A DNA stretch of 64,000 bases from Schoenoplectus triqueter (Eukaryota > Streptophyta > Magnoliopsida > Poales > Cyperaceae), in NCBI GenBank assembly GCA_964058805.1, contig CAXKVV010000013.1:248001-312000 (forward strand), in the 5' to 3' direction. Shown piece by piece: positions 34,541-47,943 of this stretch (position 1 is the stretch's first letter; every line of letters begins with the position of its first letter). The position numbers and the translations under genes were made by a program. The notes below the pieces were generated by a model. It did no database searches. It had not been told where the DNA came from and saw nothing but the letters and a program-made list of their open reading frames with translations.

Positions 34541-37500
34541 TATAATGTTGCTCTCCTGCCTCCTGAGCACAGATCTTGATCTTCTGCAGTACAGTATTAT
34601 GCAGCACAGTACGTAATAGATCACTCTGTGATTCGTGTTAGCACAGGAGGTGGTAATTTGGATCATTTTGTGAGTTGTGTTGGTTCGGAAAATCTAACGG
34701 TTTAAGTGCTCTACTGTATGGTTATACACAATGACAGAGGATAAAAATTCTTGAGCACCGTGCACTGTCTCCAGGCAGGAACAGTGTTGTAGCGTCTCAT
34801 TCCAATTTTCATTATTTTAAGCAACTTTCAATTTATTTCTAATAATTCACAGAACTAGGTAGATAGGTACTGTACACATGCATGTGGATTATTTGGCAAT
34901 GAAGTGTCCTTTTCTCTCTTACAAACGTACCTTCACTTTATTATGGGGGAAAGCTACTGCACTTTTGTTCTCTTCACCTTTTCTCTGGGCTGGGCCTTAT
35001 GAGAGTAACAGGAACTCTCTTTCTTTCATTTTCTCTGCAATCCTCTGCAATCCTAGTTCTGTATGTACACAAATTACGAAAAATTATCCATTCAAACCTT
35101 CTTGTTCTCCATTTGTAAATTGACTTCAGATATTTTTCTTTTTTATTGTATATCCAACCAGGAAATGTAGAGCAGTTAGAATATTTGTTGCATTCTAGAA
35201 GAAAATGCTCTCATCTCTTATTTCCTTCTTTCATTTATACTATTCGACTTGGGTTGCGTGGTAGATAATTGGCTTTATTACCACAAGGAAATGATAGAAC
35301 TATCATTACATTATTTTTTTCTTTGATGGTGTAATTGGGCCCCATATGTAATTTTCAATTTTGTTTTACTGGTATATATAAATGTTTTCTAAATATAGTC
35401 TTGCCAGCAAAATTACTTTCACATCTTCTAAAAAGGAGGAAAAAAAAGATATCTTGCTTTTTTCTTTTTCTCCGCTTGTTTAACAGAAAAGGACCATTTT
35501 GTCAAGCTACCCTTAAATAAACGGAAAATTAGTCTTATGTCACTCTAAACTTTTAAAATTAATAAAATATCAATCTAAAATTTAATTTGCCACTCCAAAA
35601 TAGTTATATTTAATTATTTACCACCAATACTATATAAATATCAAATTAATGAATAAGAATATAAAAAAATATCTTTTGTGACTAAAATACTCTCATTCTA
35701 TTAATATCCTTTCCCCTCTCCTCACCCATCTCCCCTCTCCACTGCCCCACTCCATTCACACCCCGTCTGTAAACGCAATTTTCTTTACTGAGAAAGACCT
35801 GACTACAAATGAAAGTCTGCCCAACTTGTATGAGGGCAACTATCCTCTGTAGATAGTTTTTTTGTGGAGAGTTTTCAAAATTAATATGGACAACTCGTTT
35901 TTAATCACAACGGCTGTGCAAAAGTCAAAACACAATTTTTGATGCACGAAAGTTTTATTATTGTTAAATCCGGACCATTGATATTTGATCGAACGAATCA
36001 TATTAAAAGCACTCCACTTAGAGAGTTTTTTTTTTGCTCTCCAAAAGATATCGTTCTACTTGTATGATAGATGGCGTAGCAATAATACCATACGGCCATA
36101 CCAAATGACCCCCTTGAAATGGAGAGGCGTTTTAGTGTGTTCAAAGAGAATGTAATATACATCCATAAAGTAAACAAGAGGGACCAAATTTTGTTGTCAA
36201 GAAACAGGGCCAATGTCAATTTTGTTTCTTCAAGTGAATTATAAATTTGAATGTAAATTAATTCAACACATTTTGAACTAAAAATACATTCAGATAAACT
36301 AACAATAAACCAAAGAAACAAGAACATTTTGGTACTATATTTTTGTTGTATATTTGTACAAACCATTTTCAGCATGTACAGAAGTCTAAAATGTCAAATT
36401 TGAAAGTTCAAACAAGTTATATATGTTTGTCCAATGTTAATATAAATTCGTTCTTTTTCTGTAATGGTTGGGAATTGCTGGGCATTCTCTACTATGTGTG
36501 CAGGGGCATAAACCAGATCAGAACAGGGAACCTTATATCTTTATCAGGGTAAGAGCTTATGGACCGTGACAGTGAGAATCATGACTGTGAAGGTGTTCCC
36601 AGTCCCATATGATGGTTGGCTGGTTGAGGCTACACAACACCTTATGCGAGGCGTTCTCAGATGCTGATTGGCGATTTATGGGGAGCAGGTTGCGTCGGGT
36701 AGAAATAGAATGACAGTGTGGGATCAATATTAGAACTGGAGCGAAATACATATAAAGGAAGAGACATATGTTAAGGAAAAAAGGGTAATTTGAAAATTGT
36801 AAGTAAACATCTCAATATACAGTATATTTTCTTTTTCTTTTAATTAAAGTTGTATAAGAATTGTACACATGTGACAAATAACTAAATATATCTATTTTTT
36901 TGAAGTGGTATTAAAGAGAATTCAAATTTTAAAATAATATTTTAATTTAGATGGCATGGGCGCCCCTTAAATAAACTGTCGAGTTCATATGTACTTGGAA
37001 GGGAAACGCATGGCAACATTTAAATCGTACACAAGAGGTTTTACCTATTTAATAATATTCTCTTAATAAGCAGTATCCATTATATTTTATCATTCGAATA
37101 TTCGGGGGATAATTAATATGAATATAAATTAAATAACAATATAATCGAATGAAATTGATGAAAATAATTGAAAAAAATGAACATGACATACTTTTTTCTA
37201 AAAAAACTTAATTCAGTTTTCTTTTGACTGCAAAAATTATAATTCCAATTGTTGTGGATACAATATATAGTTGTCATTTTATCTTTTTTTTCACTTGTTT
37301 CGGTAAATTCTCGTTTATTGATCTAGCTATATTTTCATTAAGCGTTATGTGATGGATACTGTTGTTAATATCACAAGATACAAAGAACGTGAGATTTGCA
37401 TCTAGGTCTTGACAATTTACATCCGTAATCAAATTAATTAGTAAGTTACTAATTTGTATTCTTAAGACATGTTCATACCAAAAACATCCAGTGATTTTTT

Positions 37501-38894
37501 TCTGGATATTTATAACAACAATAATGAAAAAAATGTTTAGAGAGAGGGGGAGTCGGAAAGATCACTGGAGAACGGTTATTTTGATAATTTTGACCTAGAT
37601 TTTTTTTTCAAATATATTTGAAAAAATCTTAAAAATAGAAATATATCTCAAATTTATACAGATTTTGTTTCAAGATTTATAATAGGACAACGTACTTAAA
37701 GAATATGGAATTCATCTACAATTGATTAATTTGACAATACTCATGTGAGTAAACAACAATTTTGTGATATTAATATTAGATGAGTGAAATATAATATATT
37801 CTTTATATATATACATATGAGTATGATACTATGTGTAACACCGGAGTTTAAATTTCTCTCTTTATATATATTGAGTTGTAAAGTACAAAATATTTTTTGT
37901 GCTCTTTATGTCATGTCTTTTATTTTTGAATTCAAAATACCAATTCATATTAAATATGCTTGGAGATTAGATTTTTATTTTTTATTTTTTAAGGATAAAA
38001 AATTATCATTTTTGAAAATTTATGCTCAACGCATTCTATTCCCTTATAAAAATAATATTTTTAAAAATAAAATAAAATTATGTCTTTTAATATATTTTAA
38101 AACGGATAGCACATTGAATAGTTGAATTAATATTTTTAATTCAAAAATAAAAGATATGATATAAAATACAAAAGTATTTTGTACTTGATGACTTACCGCA
38201 TCATAACTTTATTTTGTGTTTATTTATGAATTCACATTATCAATTATGATAAATAATAAATTCATTTATATTTTCAATCCATTACAATAATAATAATATT
38301 CTTGAAGAATGAGCATGTGACAATAAGTACGCAATCTTGTGAACGAGGAGCATTTATGTCTCAATTTTTTTGCATGTTAATTATGCGTTCACTTTTTAAA
38401 TTTTTAATAACTCAAAATTCATAACTAAAATCTCAAAACAAAATCATTATATATGAAGTAGATCATTTTATTTATGTATATTTTAAAAAATATAGCTTTT
38501 GAATGTTATTTTATGTAATAAGAAGAATTTGTCAAAAATACACTAATATGATTAATTTCTGGACATTAATTTTTTATCTTATTGATTTACATAAAATGAA
38601 AGTGACAAATGAATAATTTTTTATGTGTAAGAATAAAATGTAATCTAGATTAAATCTAACATTTCTATTTTAATATTTCAGTTTTAAAGTTATAAATTTT
38701 AAAAGTAAAAGCATAATGAAATTGTGAATCTTGAGCACCTAAAAAAACGTCGTTGTCAACAAATTAAAATAAACCCATCGACAAATGAACCAATCACCAT
38801 ACAAAAATATATGCACCGTCGCATCTTGAATATTTTAAACATTAAAAATGCATCAAATTCACTTAACATAAAAAAAGACTAACATTATATTTAC
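34541..38894. other. Intergenic sequence
   Basis: No conserved exon or RNA gene. A weak fold-back (ctcctgcctcctgagcacag with a partial mirror near 34750-34785) may mark a small decayed element at about 34548-34785. AT-rich elsewhere. Confidence 0.4.
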
Positions 38895-39532
38895 CATTTA
38901 GTTCTTCTTCTATTTCATACTTATCCATCAACTCTTTAATATATCATATTTATTTATCAATTATTTAGATCATTTCATATTTACCCATTTACTCTTTAAT
39001 ATATCTAATATATCTTTAAACACATTAAATTCTTTCATGTTTATCCATAAATTTTAATATATAATATAAGGTGTATATATATATATTCTATAATTATATT
39101 ATTCAACTGTTTAAATTTTTCTATATTTCTTTACAAAATTTAGATTTGTTTAAATCTAATTCAATGAGAATTATTTAATTTTCTAGAACTGATCTCAAAC
39201 TGGATTGGACGGATCACAACAGGTTAGATAAAAAAAAGTAATATACACCCAAATATATTTAAATAAATTTTATTTTATGAATATATATAAAAAGTTAAAG
39301 ATACATAATCTATTATAAATAATTATTAAATATATATAAAAATATTTAATTACAATTAAATATATTAATTTAATATTATATTTGAGATTTTATAGATAAA
39401 TATGAAAAAAAAGTGTTTAAATATATATTAGATATCTAAAGTACATACAGATAAATATGAAAATATCCGAAGGGTTGATGGTAAATATGATATATTAAAA
39501 AAATAATGGATAAATATGAAATAGAAAAGAGT
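38895..39532. mobile_element. Large AT-rich fold-back element
   Basis: The left arm (tctatttcatacttatccatc...tctttaatatatcatattta) is mirrored by the right arm ending about 39530 (taaatatgatatattaaaa...atggataaatatgaaatag). Repeats of catatttatcc/ggataaatatg occur in both arms. The core is non-coding. Confidence 0.55.
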
Positions 39533-42302
39533 TTAGCCGTAAAAATTCAGAAAAAATCTGGCTACGTGGTGATCTCCATTGAATCAAGAGTCTTGGTTTA
39601 GAATCACGTGGGATGCTTCGGCAACTTTTGGGAATGCCCGAGGGGCAAAAGAGTCTATTTAGGTCCAGACTCCAGAGTGGCAAAAGATGGCCGGGTCCCA
39701 ACAATAGATTTGATGTTGAGCCAAAACACACCAGAACCTGGCCTGATTTGGGTCTACGAGGTCTGATCTGGTCTCAGGTCGAACTGTCACGTCAGCTCAT
39801 TTCTTGTGAGTGAATGAGTGATCCTTAGTTTAAAGAAAAAAAACGAGTGATCCACACACATATGTGCATATTTATAAGATAGCAAGTTTTGATATTTTTG
39901 ACTTTGGTGAGATTGGGATGGGTTTCGTCTTGTTGTACTGAGTACTCATTTTTTTCTGATTTTTTTCTTTGCTAAGTTGAGGATTCCTTGTCCTGATTCG
40001 CTGCTTTAGGAATTGGGATTTGGGGTATATTCAATGTTCTCATTTTCTCCTCCGATTCTTGTAAATTTTATTTGATGTTTTTGTCATTATTTTCAATTAT
40101 ATTAATTAGAATCTTTTTGCTTTTAAAAAAATAGAGTGGATGTCCTCTCTTGTCTTTTTTTTTTCAAAAAAATAATATATGTCATATTTAAATCAATTTT
40201 GTCGACTCTATTTCTAACATTTTGCTTTAATACTAGTGATGCGTCCTAAGTTAGATTACTAAGTTGTGTCAAGGAGAATAATGATGATGTGCTTGTGATT
40301 GAGGGTGTAAACATCTGTAAAGTGAGGATGAATTATTTTTTGTTCTAAATGAAGTCTTATACAGAAGAAAGTTATCATGGAGATTGATCAGTTCATGGCA
40401 CGATATCAGGAAAAATCAATCATAAAAGTGATAACTGTTCATAATGACAAACCGATGTGCTTGACCGTGCGTTATTGCCGCATAAAGCTATGCTATTTTG
40501 GGCATGTGGCCAAGTACAACCGCTATTCATGATAGTGGGTGGTTACAAAGGCAGCTATATTCGAGATGAGTATCAGAATGAATGACCTTGAGCTAAGGGA
40601 TGTGTAGCTCAAAGTATGCTTATTGGAGATAAATGATGAGTGACGAAAGACTTATAGGACCTAATAGGTTAGTGTCATAGGATTAAATGATGATAAATGA
40701 GTCATAGGAACACAATCCTATTAACTAGTTGGTCGAATTCAATTTAACTTTTTGTGAGAAAAGTGACAAAATTGTCATTGATTTTATTGAAATAAAAAAA
40801 TGTCTGGAAGATATCAAATACCAACCCGCTGGTATTTGAATTTTTATGAATGCTCTTACAATTAAACTACAAAATATATATATAGAAATAAAGTCAACAT
40901 TCTTAGTTATTTAGGTCTAGACAATTCTTCCTCCTTTATTAGTGGTTCCTTGTCATACAAGTCTACAGAGTAACGTTTAAAGAGAGTTTTAATAATTATG
41001 AAATATTTCTTGCAGTACATCAAAATGTAGCTAAATAAATCATTCTTATGCCTAAAGATTTGAATGAAGATGGAGAGGAACTATTAAAATTATTATTATT
41101 TCTTTGTAATCATAATACCCAATAAACAGTATCCATAACTAATTTAGCTAAAAAAATATTCTTCAAAGAAATACATTACCAATAGTCCATAAGTCTTCCA
41201 AAGTTTGACCTTGGAAAACAAAGGAATTATAAGTAGCAATCCACTGCAAGAAAAATCTGAATTATATGGTAATTAACAAAAAATGATTATTTACCTCATA
41301 ATTACCATAAAATACAAGATGTATCTCCTTGCTAATTCCTTATATCTAATACATCTTTAACAAGAATTTTTTCTTACTAACCACATAAAAATTTAATTAA
41401 AAAAATAGAGTTTCAAACTATATCAAATTTATTACTATAACTTCATCAAAATCTAACCATTCATAAAATATATATACTAAGAAAGACCCCAAAAAATGCC
41501 ATCGCCATATGTTGATGTCATGAGCCAGAAGTTGCAAAAACAAATCATCAAACTGATTGGATAAATGAATCCATTCTATCAAATAATCTCCTAGCAATTG
41601 TCTCAATCTAATTTATTTGAGACAATATTACTTTGAAGTGATCTATTGGCAGAGGCGGAGCTTAGAAGGGCCAATCTGAGCCATGATTCTTCGGAATTTG
41701 TATCATCTGCCGCGCCGCACTGTAACACGACTTAAAAACCGTCCGATCTTATGAAAATTTGTACTTCATCCATCTCACAGTGATCCTGTGAATCCAACAG
41801 TATACAGCTTAGCAGGCAGTACTGATCCTGACTCCCCCTACCAATTTAAAATTTTAATATAATAAATAATTTTTTTTCGACGCATTTTACCTCATAGACT
41901 GTGAATGTCCCCCCTCTTCGTGAGTATAGTTTTCAAAATATAGCATTAAAGTACTAGCATTTTATTTTTAACTTTAGGGACCGCTTTGAAAAAATAGCAA
42001 CCTAGACATCAGAGGCTAGCATTTTAAGTCAAAATAGCTACCTAAGGTCAAGAGTCTAAAAAGTCTAAAGTACTAACTTCAGTTTTTTATTTATTTATTG
42101 AGTACTAACTTTATTTCGCCTACGGTTATTTCCAAAAAAAAAAGTACTAGCTTTGTTTTTTAAAATATAGTATTAAAATGTACAGTATAAAAAAAATTCT
42201 CCGCAAACTCCGCTACTGTCTGATATCCAACCCATTAAAAGATGGTCCTTGAGAAGAAAAAAATCTTGTAAGTCCGAATTATTTATTTTTCCATATATTT
42301 TG
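39533..42302. other. Intergenic sequence
   Basis: No gene recognised. A GC-richer stretch at 39540-39800 and a degenerate ORF trace near 40370-40530 (see rejected items) have no solid assignment. A family-like end, 'gcagaggcggagctta', occurs at about 41648. Confidence 0.4.
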
Positions 42303-42699
42303 AGAGGTGCTAATCTGCTTTATAAAGCACAATATATTTTATACTTTATGTTTATATTTTATGTTTTAAAATTCAAATGAACGATCCAAATCGTTAAATA
42401 TGTTTTTATATCAAAATCTCCTTGGTGATCAAATTATATATTTTTTAGATTTTTTTTACTATTTATTTAAAGGGATAGAAAATCGTTGATATTTAATGGT
42501 TCAAACGACGTCAAATCAATGAAATTTGTAGCATTTTAAAAAATAGTAAAAAAATTCCAAAAAAGATAAATTTGATCACCAAAATTATTTTGATATGAAG
42601 ATCATATTTAACGGTTTAGATCGTCCATTTAAATTTTAAAACATGAGATATAAACGTGAAGTATGAAATATTTTGTGGTTTATAAAGCATATTAGCACA

Positions 42700-42702
<3 letters not shown>
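42303..42702. mobile_element. Fold-back MITE with about 170-bp arms
   Basis: The left end (aggtgctaatctgctttataaagcac) and the reverse complement of the right end (aggtgtgctaatatgctttataaa) match. Pairing then continues through atgttttaaaatt, aatgaacgatc, ccgttaaatatg and ggtgatcaaatt to a small loop near 42500. A (TA)n tract directly abuts the right end (42702-42744), so insertion into TA is plausible but not provable. Confidence 0.8.
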
Positions 42703-42746
<44 letters not shown>

Positions 42747-44061
42747 TTTCTAAATGATAGTTATAAATCTCCAAGCTCGGAGACATTTCTATCAGAATGA
42801 CACGTAGGGGAGCATCTTACTTTCAAGATTTCATATTCATCATTTGGTTCTCAATAAAATTCAGTAAATGACAATATAACATTTTCTGATTAAAATAATC
42901 TCCTGTCGTGCAATTATTCGCCTGTCCATTGGTCCCAAGATTTTTATTAGTTCCTGATTTTTTGTCTACTTTCATAAAGTATATATATAATTAACAAGGA
43001 CCACAAACAAAAAGAAACCAAAATTTTCTTATTAGACCTGCCATTGCACATTATATATAAGGCGGCGTTGTTTACCGTTGGATCGAACTCTAACAATGGG
43101 ATCATCTTTCTTTTCTCTTTTTCAATAATTTGAATCGCCAAAGTTTAAATCCGACAACCTATTTGTAAATTTCAAGAATGAATCATTTCATGATTGAATT
43201 CATTCGCATTTTCTCAGCAAAAGGAATGCCATGGCCCATTGGCGCGTAAAGCAACGCTTGACAGCAGGTCGATTGATTTTGTTAAATCTAACACAATATC
43301 CATTATATTTTATAAATCAAGCCTCTTTTGACTCGACCGAGCTTCCAATTTTTTCCACCTTTTTATCAATGAAGTTTCTAATTAATTAGAGCAGTAATTC
43401 GAATTTCATCCTGATAAAATAGTTTTTGAATAAATAATTAGAAATAATAATTTAAATATTTAATAAAAAAATATATTATGAAAAAATAAATATTTTTTAT
43501 GCTAATAATAATAATAATAATTATTATTATTAAATATGATCAACTATAAAAAATAATACTTAAAGATTGGATCATTTTAATAGTTAAATTTCTATCTCAT
43601 GTATATTATACCCATCTATCTCAACTAAAATGATTTAGGAGTTTGTCATTAAAAAGAATTTAGGGACCCAATTACAACAAAGACAATAGTTGAGAGACAT
43701 GATTGAAAAAATAAAACTCCATCACATCAAAGACAAATAATTGAGGATCTAAAAACATATCATTATTGTCGTTATTGGAAAATTTAAAGAAGAGGTTAGT
43801 GAGTATGGCACGGTTGAGCGCGGGTGTCCATTTTTCGGCACTAATTCTAAAATTAAATAAAACTATTCAAAATATTGTATGCAAGCTAAGTTCATAACAA
43901 AAATAATCACTATATAATAGAATGTACTAATAAAATTTGTTATATATGTTTTTGAATTATTAATTATCCTATAAAATAATGAGTATGATGATGAAATAAA
44001 ACTTATATATTCCTTATTTGATAAACTAATTAATTAAAGAAAGAAAAGAATTACCTTTGTC
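42703..44061. other. Intergenic sequence starting with a (TA)n tract
   Basis: The microsatellite 42702-42744 is followed by AT-rich DNA. About 43430-43640 resembles 61480-61700 (aataataataatta...ttagatcattttaa.agtta), a dispersed repeat of unknown type. No gene recognised. Confidence 0.45.
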
Positions 44062-45173
44062 TTCTCTAAAAATCTAATATCAAATTTATCAAAGAAAATA
44101 AATAAATACAATAAGAGAGAAAGAGAAAGAACACAAAACTTTAATGGAGTTAGGCAATGAAGAGACTACGACTCTCAAACCTGCAATCACAACAGTCAAT
44201 TACGCCGAGTCACTAATACAAATAAGTCTTTTACAACTACGAACATTCGGTCCCTTACACAAGTAACAGGGCAACCGTCGGCAAAAAAAAAATAAAGGCA
44301 TAAAGAGCTAAGTCTCATTAGAGAACAATCAAGATCTAACTTCTGCCAAACTCTCAAAAGATTTTATAAAAAAGTTTTGAGTTTAGAACATATGGGAATA
44401 GAGTATAGCACTCAAAGAACTTGATGGATATATTTTGTAGAGTGAAAATCGTCAAGTTTGAAAAGAAAGACAACTGTATATATAAAGATACATCAAAATC
44501 AGTAATAAATCAGACAAATCTGTTGTAATGGTTAGGTCAGATAAACCCTAACACAATTAACCATTATAACGAATATAAGATTTGTTACAATGGATGTCCA
44601 AAGGAATTTGTTTTGCAGCTTTTTGGCTAAATTTTGTACACAAATAATTTAATCCGTTATAATGGATAGTGAGATCTGTCATAACGGTTAAGAAATAAAA
44701 TTTCTCTCAAAGTCATCCATTGCAACGGTTAGGGTGTGTTTTGGCTATGGATCAATTTGGTAAATAAATATACATACACAATTTAATTCGTTACACGGTT
44801 AGGAGTTCCGCTACAACGGTTAGGGCATAAATACTTCAATTTAACTGTTTTAATCTCAAGATCACTTTGGTTACTTTTGATTATTATAAATCTAACATAA
44901 CCAAACTATATTTTGAGATCTTCACGCTTGAGTTCTTCTGCTCAAACTCAATATCTGTATTTTATAAAGCTCCAAAAATTATTAAATTTCTATGTGATTG
45001 TTTTACAAATTGACAAATATCATGTTATATAATCTTGAGAATTATTTATAACAATAATCTTCTCCTTTTGATATACAAAACAACCATATTTTTACATAAT
45101 ATTCATTTTGAAGAATGTAAAATCTTTTTTGAAAATTCAAAATGATATTTATGTCACATATTCTCCCCCTTGG
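44062..45173 (-). repeat. 3' LTR of the copia element
   Basis: Aligns with 47944-49158 in the same orientation, from tctctaa...tctaatatcaaatttatc to tgttatataat.ttgagaattattta. It extends about 100 bp further on its promoter-distal side (45060-45173), up to the polypurine tract. It holds a single copy of the 50-bp unit that is amplified in the other LTR. Confidence 0.8.
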
Positions 45174-45182
45174 TTTGAAAAT
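45169..45182 (-). other. Polypurine tract of the copia element
   Basis: On the - strand it reads ccaagggggagaa immediately before the 3' LTR start (tgtgacata). It is a typical second-strand priming site. Confidence 0.75.
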
Positions 45183-45389
45183 TAGAGAAAGAGAAGGAAA
45201 TTTGGTAAAGCTTCACCTCAAAATTTGTATTCTCTCTTAATTAAATAAATTTATAAGTGATGCATTGATATCACAAACCAAGATATAATAAATAAAGAAA
45301 TGTAAGTATAGAGCTAACCATGAAACTCTAACGTACCTAACTTAAATTTCATTTCCTTATGTTATTGAGTGTTAAGGGGTTTTGTGAAA

Positions 45390-46203
45390 ATATTCGTTCT
45401 TTGATCTTTGGTGATGGAAGAGCTCTGTCACAAGTATCTTACTTGGTTTGTTATCATTGATTTTAAATCGCTTGAGTAGCTCCTTTGCGTACTTGATCTG
45501 ACTCACAAGAATAATGTCCTTCATTTGCTTGATTTAAAGTCCTAAGAAGAACGAGAGCTCTCCGATTATACTCATCTCGAACTCACTGTCCATCAAAGAT
45601 AAAAATTTCTCGTCAAGTGCCGCATTAGTTAAACCAAAAATAATATCATCCACATAAATTTGCACTATAAAGATTTTATTTTATCTTTTTTTTTTAGTAA
45701 AAAAAACTTATTTCATTAATACCTCTTTTGAACCCATTGTCAACGAAAAAAAACTCAATCTATCATATTATGCCATAGGAGTTTATTTTAATCCATACAA
45801 TGCTTTCGTCAACCTAAATACATGATCAGAAATTTTTGGGACAACAAAATCAGGGGTTATTGGACATATACTTCCTCATCTACAAGCTCATTGAGAAAAA
45901 TACTCTTAACATCCATTTGAAATATGATAAAACCCTATGAGCAACATATGCTAAGAGCATACGAATATATTTTAGACGAGTTATCAGGGTAAATATTTTC
46001 TTAAAATTTATACTCTCTTGTTGTTTATATTCTTGTACTACTAATTTAACCTTATTCCTAACAATGTGTCTATTTTCATCTAAATTTTTCTTAAATATCC
46101 ATTTTGTCCATATAATTATTCTATGTTTAGGTCTAGACACAAGCTCACATACTATGTTTCTTTCAAATTGAGCCATTTTTTTTTTTGCATAGCACAAATC
46201 CAA
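45390..46203 (-). pseudogene. Reverse transcriptase of the copia element
   Basis: The upstream open part (46203 to 45880, 107 codons) contains FERNIVCELVSRP, IIWTKWIFKKNLDE and RNKVKLVVQEY, the start of the copia RT domain. Further down, after stops, YVDDIIFG (about 45643-45666) carries the catalytic Asp pair and is followed by FEMSIIGELSFFLGL. The end blends into noncoding sequence without RNase H. Several stop codons make it non-functional. Confidence 0.8.
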
Positions 46204-46649
46204 TGTGAATCAACATTAGCTTCTTTAAAAGTTTTAGGCTCTACTTGTGATACAAACATATAATGAGCAATCATTTGATTCAGACTAGACCTAGTCCTAA
46301 TCCCTTCTCTTGGATTACCAATAATATTTAACAAAGAATGAGATGATACTTTCTTTAGAACTCAGGGTATTTTAAACTCTTGTGATGCCGAAACTTCATA
46401 TTCCGCTAACACTTGCTCCTCATTTAGGGCATTATCTTGCTTTGGGATTTGCACCTGATCTACTTATGCAGCTGGAGCAGAATATGCATTTGGCTCATCG
46501 ATCTCGATCAATCTTCATTTTATCTCTTTATCATCTACTTACGATAGCTCAACACCTACAATATCAATACCTTTCTCAATCTCATTGTTAGTATTTTCAT
46601 TGAACCTGACATGTACTTACTCTATTATAATTTTTGAAGATAAAATATA

Positions 46650-47070
46650 GTTTCTATAGACTTTACTGGTCAAATATTACTTTTATTGATTTACAATCAA
46701 ATTTTGTGATTCTTAAATATTCATTCAATACAAAGCGTTTTGATCCAAATACTCTAAAATAAGATATGTTAGGTTTGTAGCCCATCCAAAGTTTATAAGG
46801 TTTTTTCGTTAGCAATAGATTGATACACACTTGGTTTATAACATAACAAGCTGTATTTATCATATGAATTAGTTGAAGTGACTTGTCCGTTGATACCATG
46901 TCCTTAGACTTAAAGCTATTTTTTTATTGTTTCCCTCATGCACATGCATCATATAAAAATCATTAACTTACGATTTGTGACTTGGTAATCCACATACTAA
47001 CTCTAATTGGACCAGTTTTTTGATGGAGTCAGTGGATTTGTGAGCCAGCCTTCGATGTCACAATCATGAA
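46650..47070 (-). pseudogene. Integrase remnant with the catalytic core deleted
   Basis: The ORF 46899-46663 starts in the pre-core lead-in (VSTDKSLQLIHM). It passes directly, with the frame kept, into the C-terminal part (NTACYVINQVCINLLL, KPYKLWMGYKPNISYFRVFGS). The DDE core of about 150 residues that should lie between them is missing. This looks like a clean internal deletion. Confidence 0.75.
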
Positions 47071-47309
47071 TTGGATATTATAGCCTTAAGACACAGTTCA
47101 CCATGTTCAAACTGGTCAAAGATTTGATAATATATATTTTCTTTTCATTCGCCCGTGTATACCAAGTCATCATTAGAATATCTCATTAAATAGCAAGATT
47201 TTATATCAAGTTTAATATAATATCCCGCATCACATAGTCTACTTATTGAGATAATAAACGAGATATACATTTGAAATGATAATATTTTGAATTACAACAT
47301 TACCTAATC

Positions 47310-47930
47310 TTATAATTTTATTTTTTCTTGATCACTTCCAAAAGTGACAGTTCCACCGATTATGTAAAGCGAGCATCTACTATCATTAATCCAAGTATTT
47401 TCATTAAGAAATGATACCAAACAAAACTCATTGTTATAGTATGATGATGTTGTTGTGCTTGCTCTGCTCCTATCCCTATCTATTTGGCTGTTATTTTTCT
47501 CGACATTCGTCATAAGAGTTTGACTCAGCTCTTGCTTGTCGCTTGATTCTGAGCTTGATTTCTCTACTTCAGTATTAACATACTTATTATTCTCATATAC
47601 ACTGATTAGTGAATCTCACATGTCACGAGCACAAGTCGTGTTATCAAATAAAACCTCTTTGATTCACTAACAAAGTTGATGATAATATTAACCGTATAAT
47701 TGTTATTTCTTTTATTTATTTTTGACTTAGTAGTTAATTTCTTATTGTTTTTAGTAAACCGTGGTATGTACCTCTGTTCTACAATTTCCTAGATGTCAAC
47801 TATGTTATGGTCATTCACCATACATTTGTTTTCAATATATAAAGCTACATAGGGTTAAACTAAATATTGAGGGTTCTTTCACAAATCTCAATGATTCTAT
47901 TTGATAAATTTAATACAACATGCTCTGATA
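47310..47930 (-). pseudogene. Gag and protease remnant of the copia element
   Basis: The 67-codon ORF (47513-47310) ends with WINDSRCSLYI.GG, matching the copia protease site usually read as DSGCS. Here the catalytic Gly is Arg, so the protease would be inactive even if expressed. Upstream to the primer-binding site, gag is unrecognisable except for short charged stretches. Confidence 0.6.
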
Positions 47931-47931
47931 C

Positions 47932-47943
47932 TATTTTATTTTC
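47932..47943 (-). other. Primer-binding site of the copia element
   Basis: On the - strand it reads tagtatcagagc, one base from the initiator Met-tRNA site, directly adjoining the 5' LTR. Confidence 0.75.

Noticed and set aside
40370..40530. Degenerate stretch resembling a zinc knuckle
   Set aside because: Cys and His spacing does not fit and there is no adjacent retroelement domain; likely chance.
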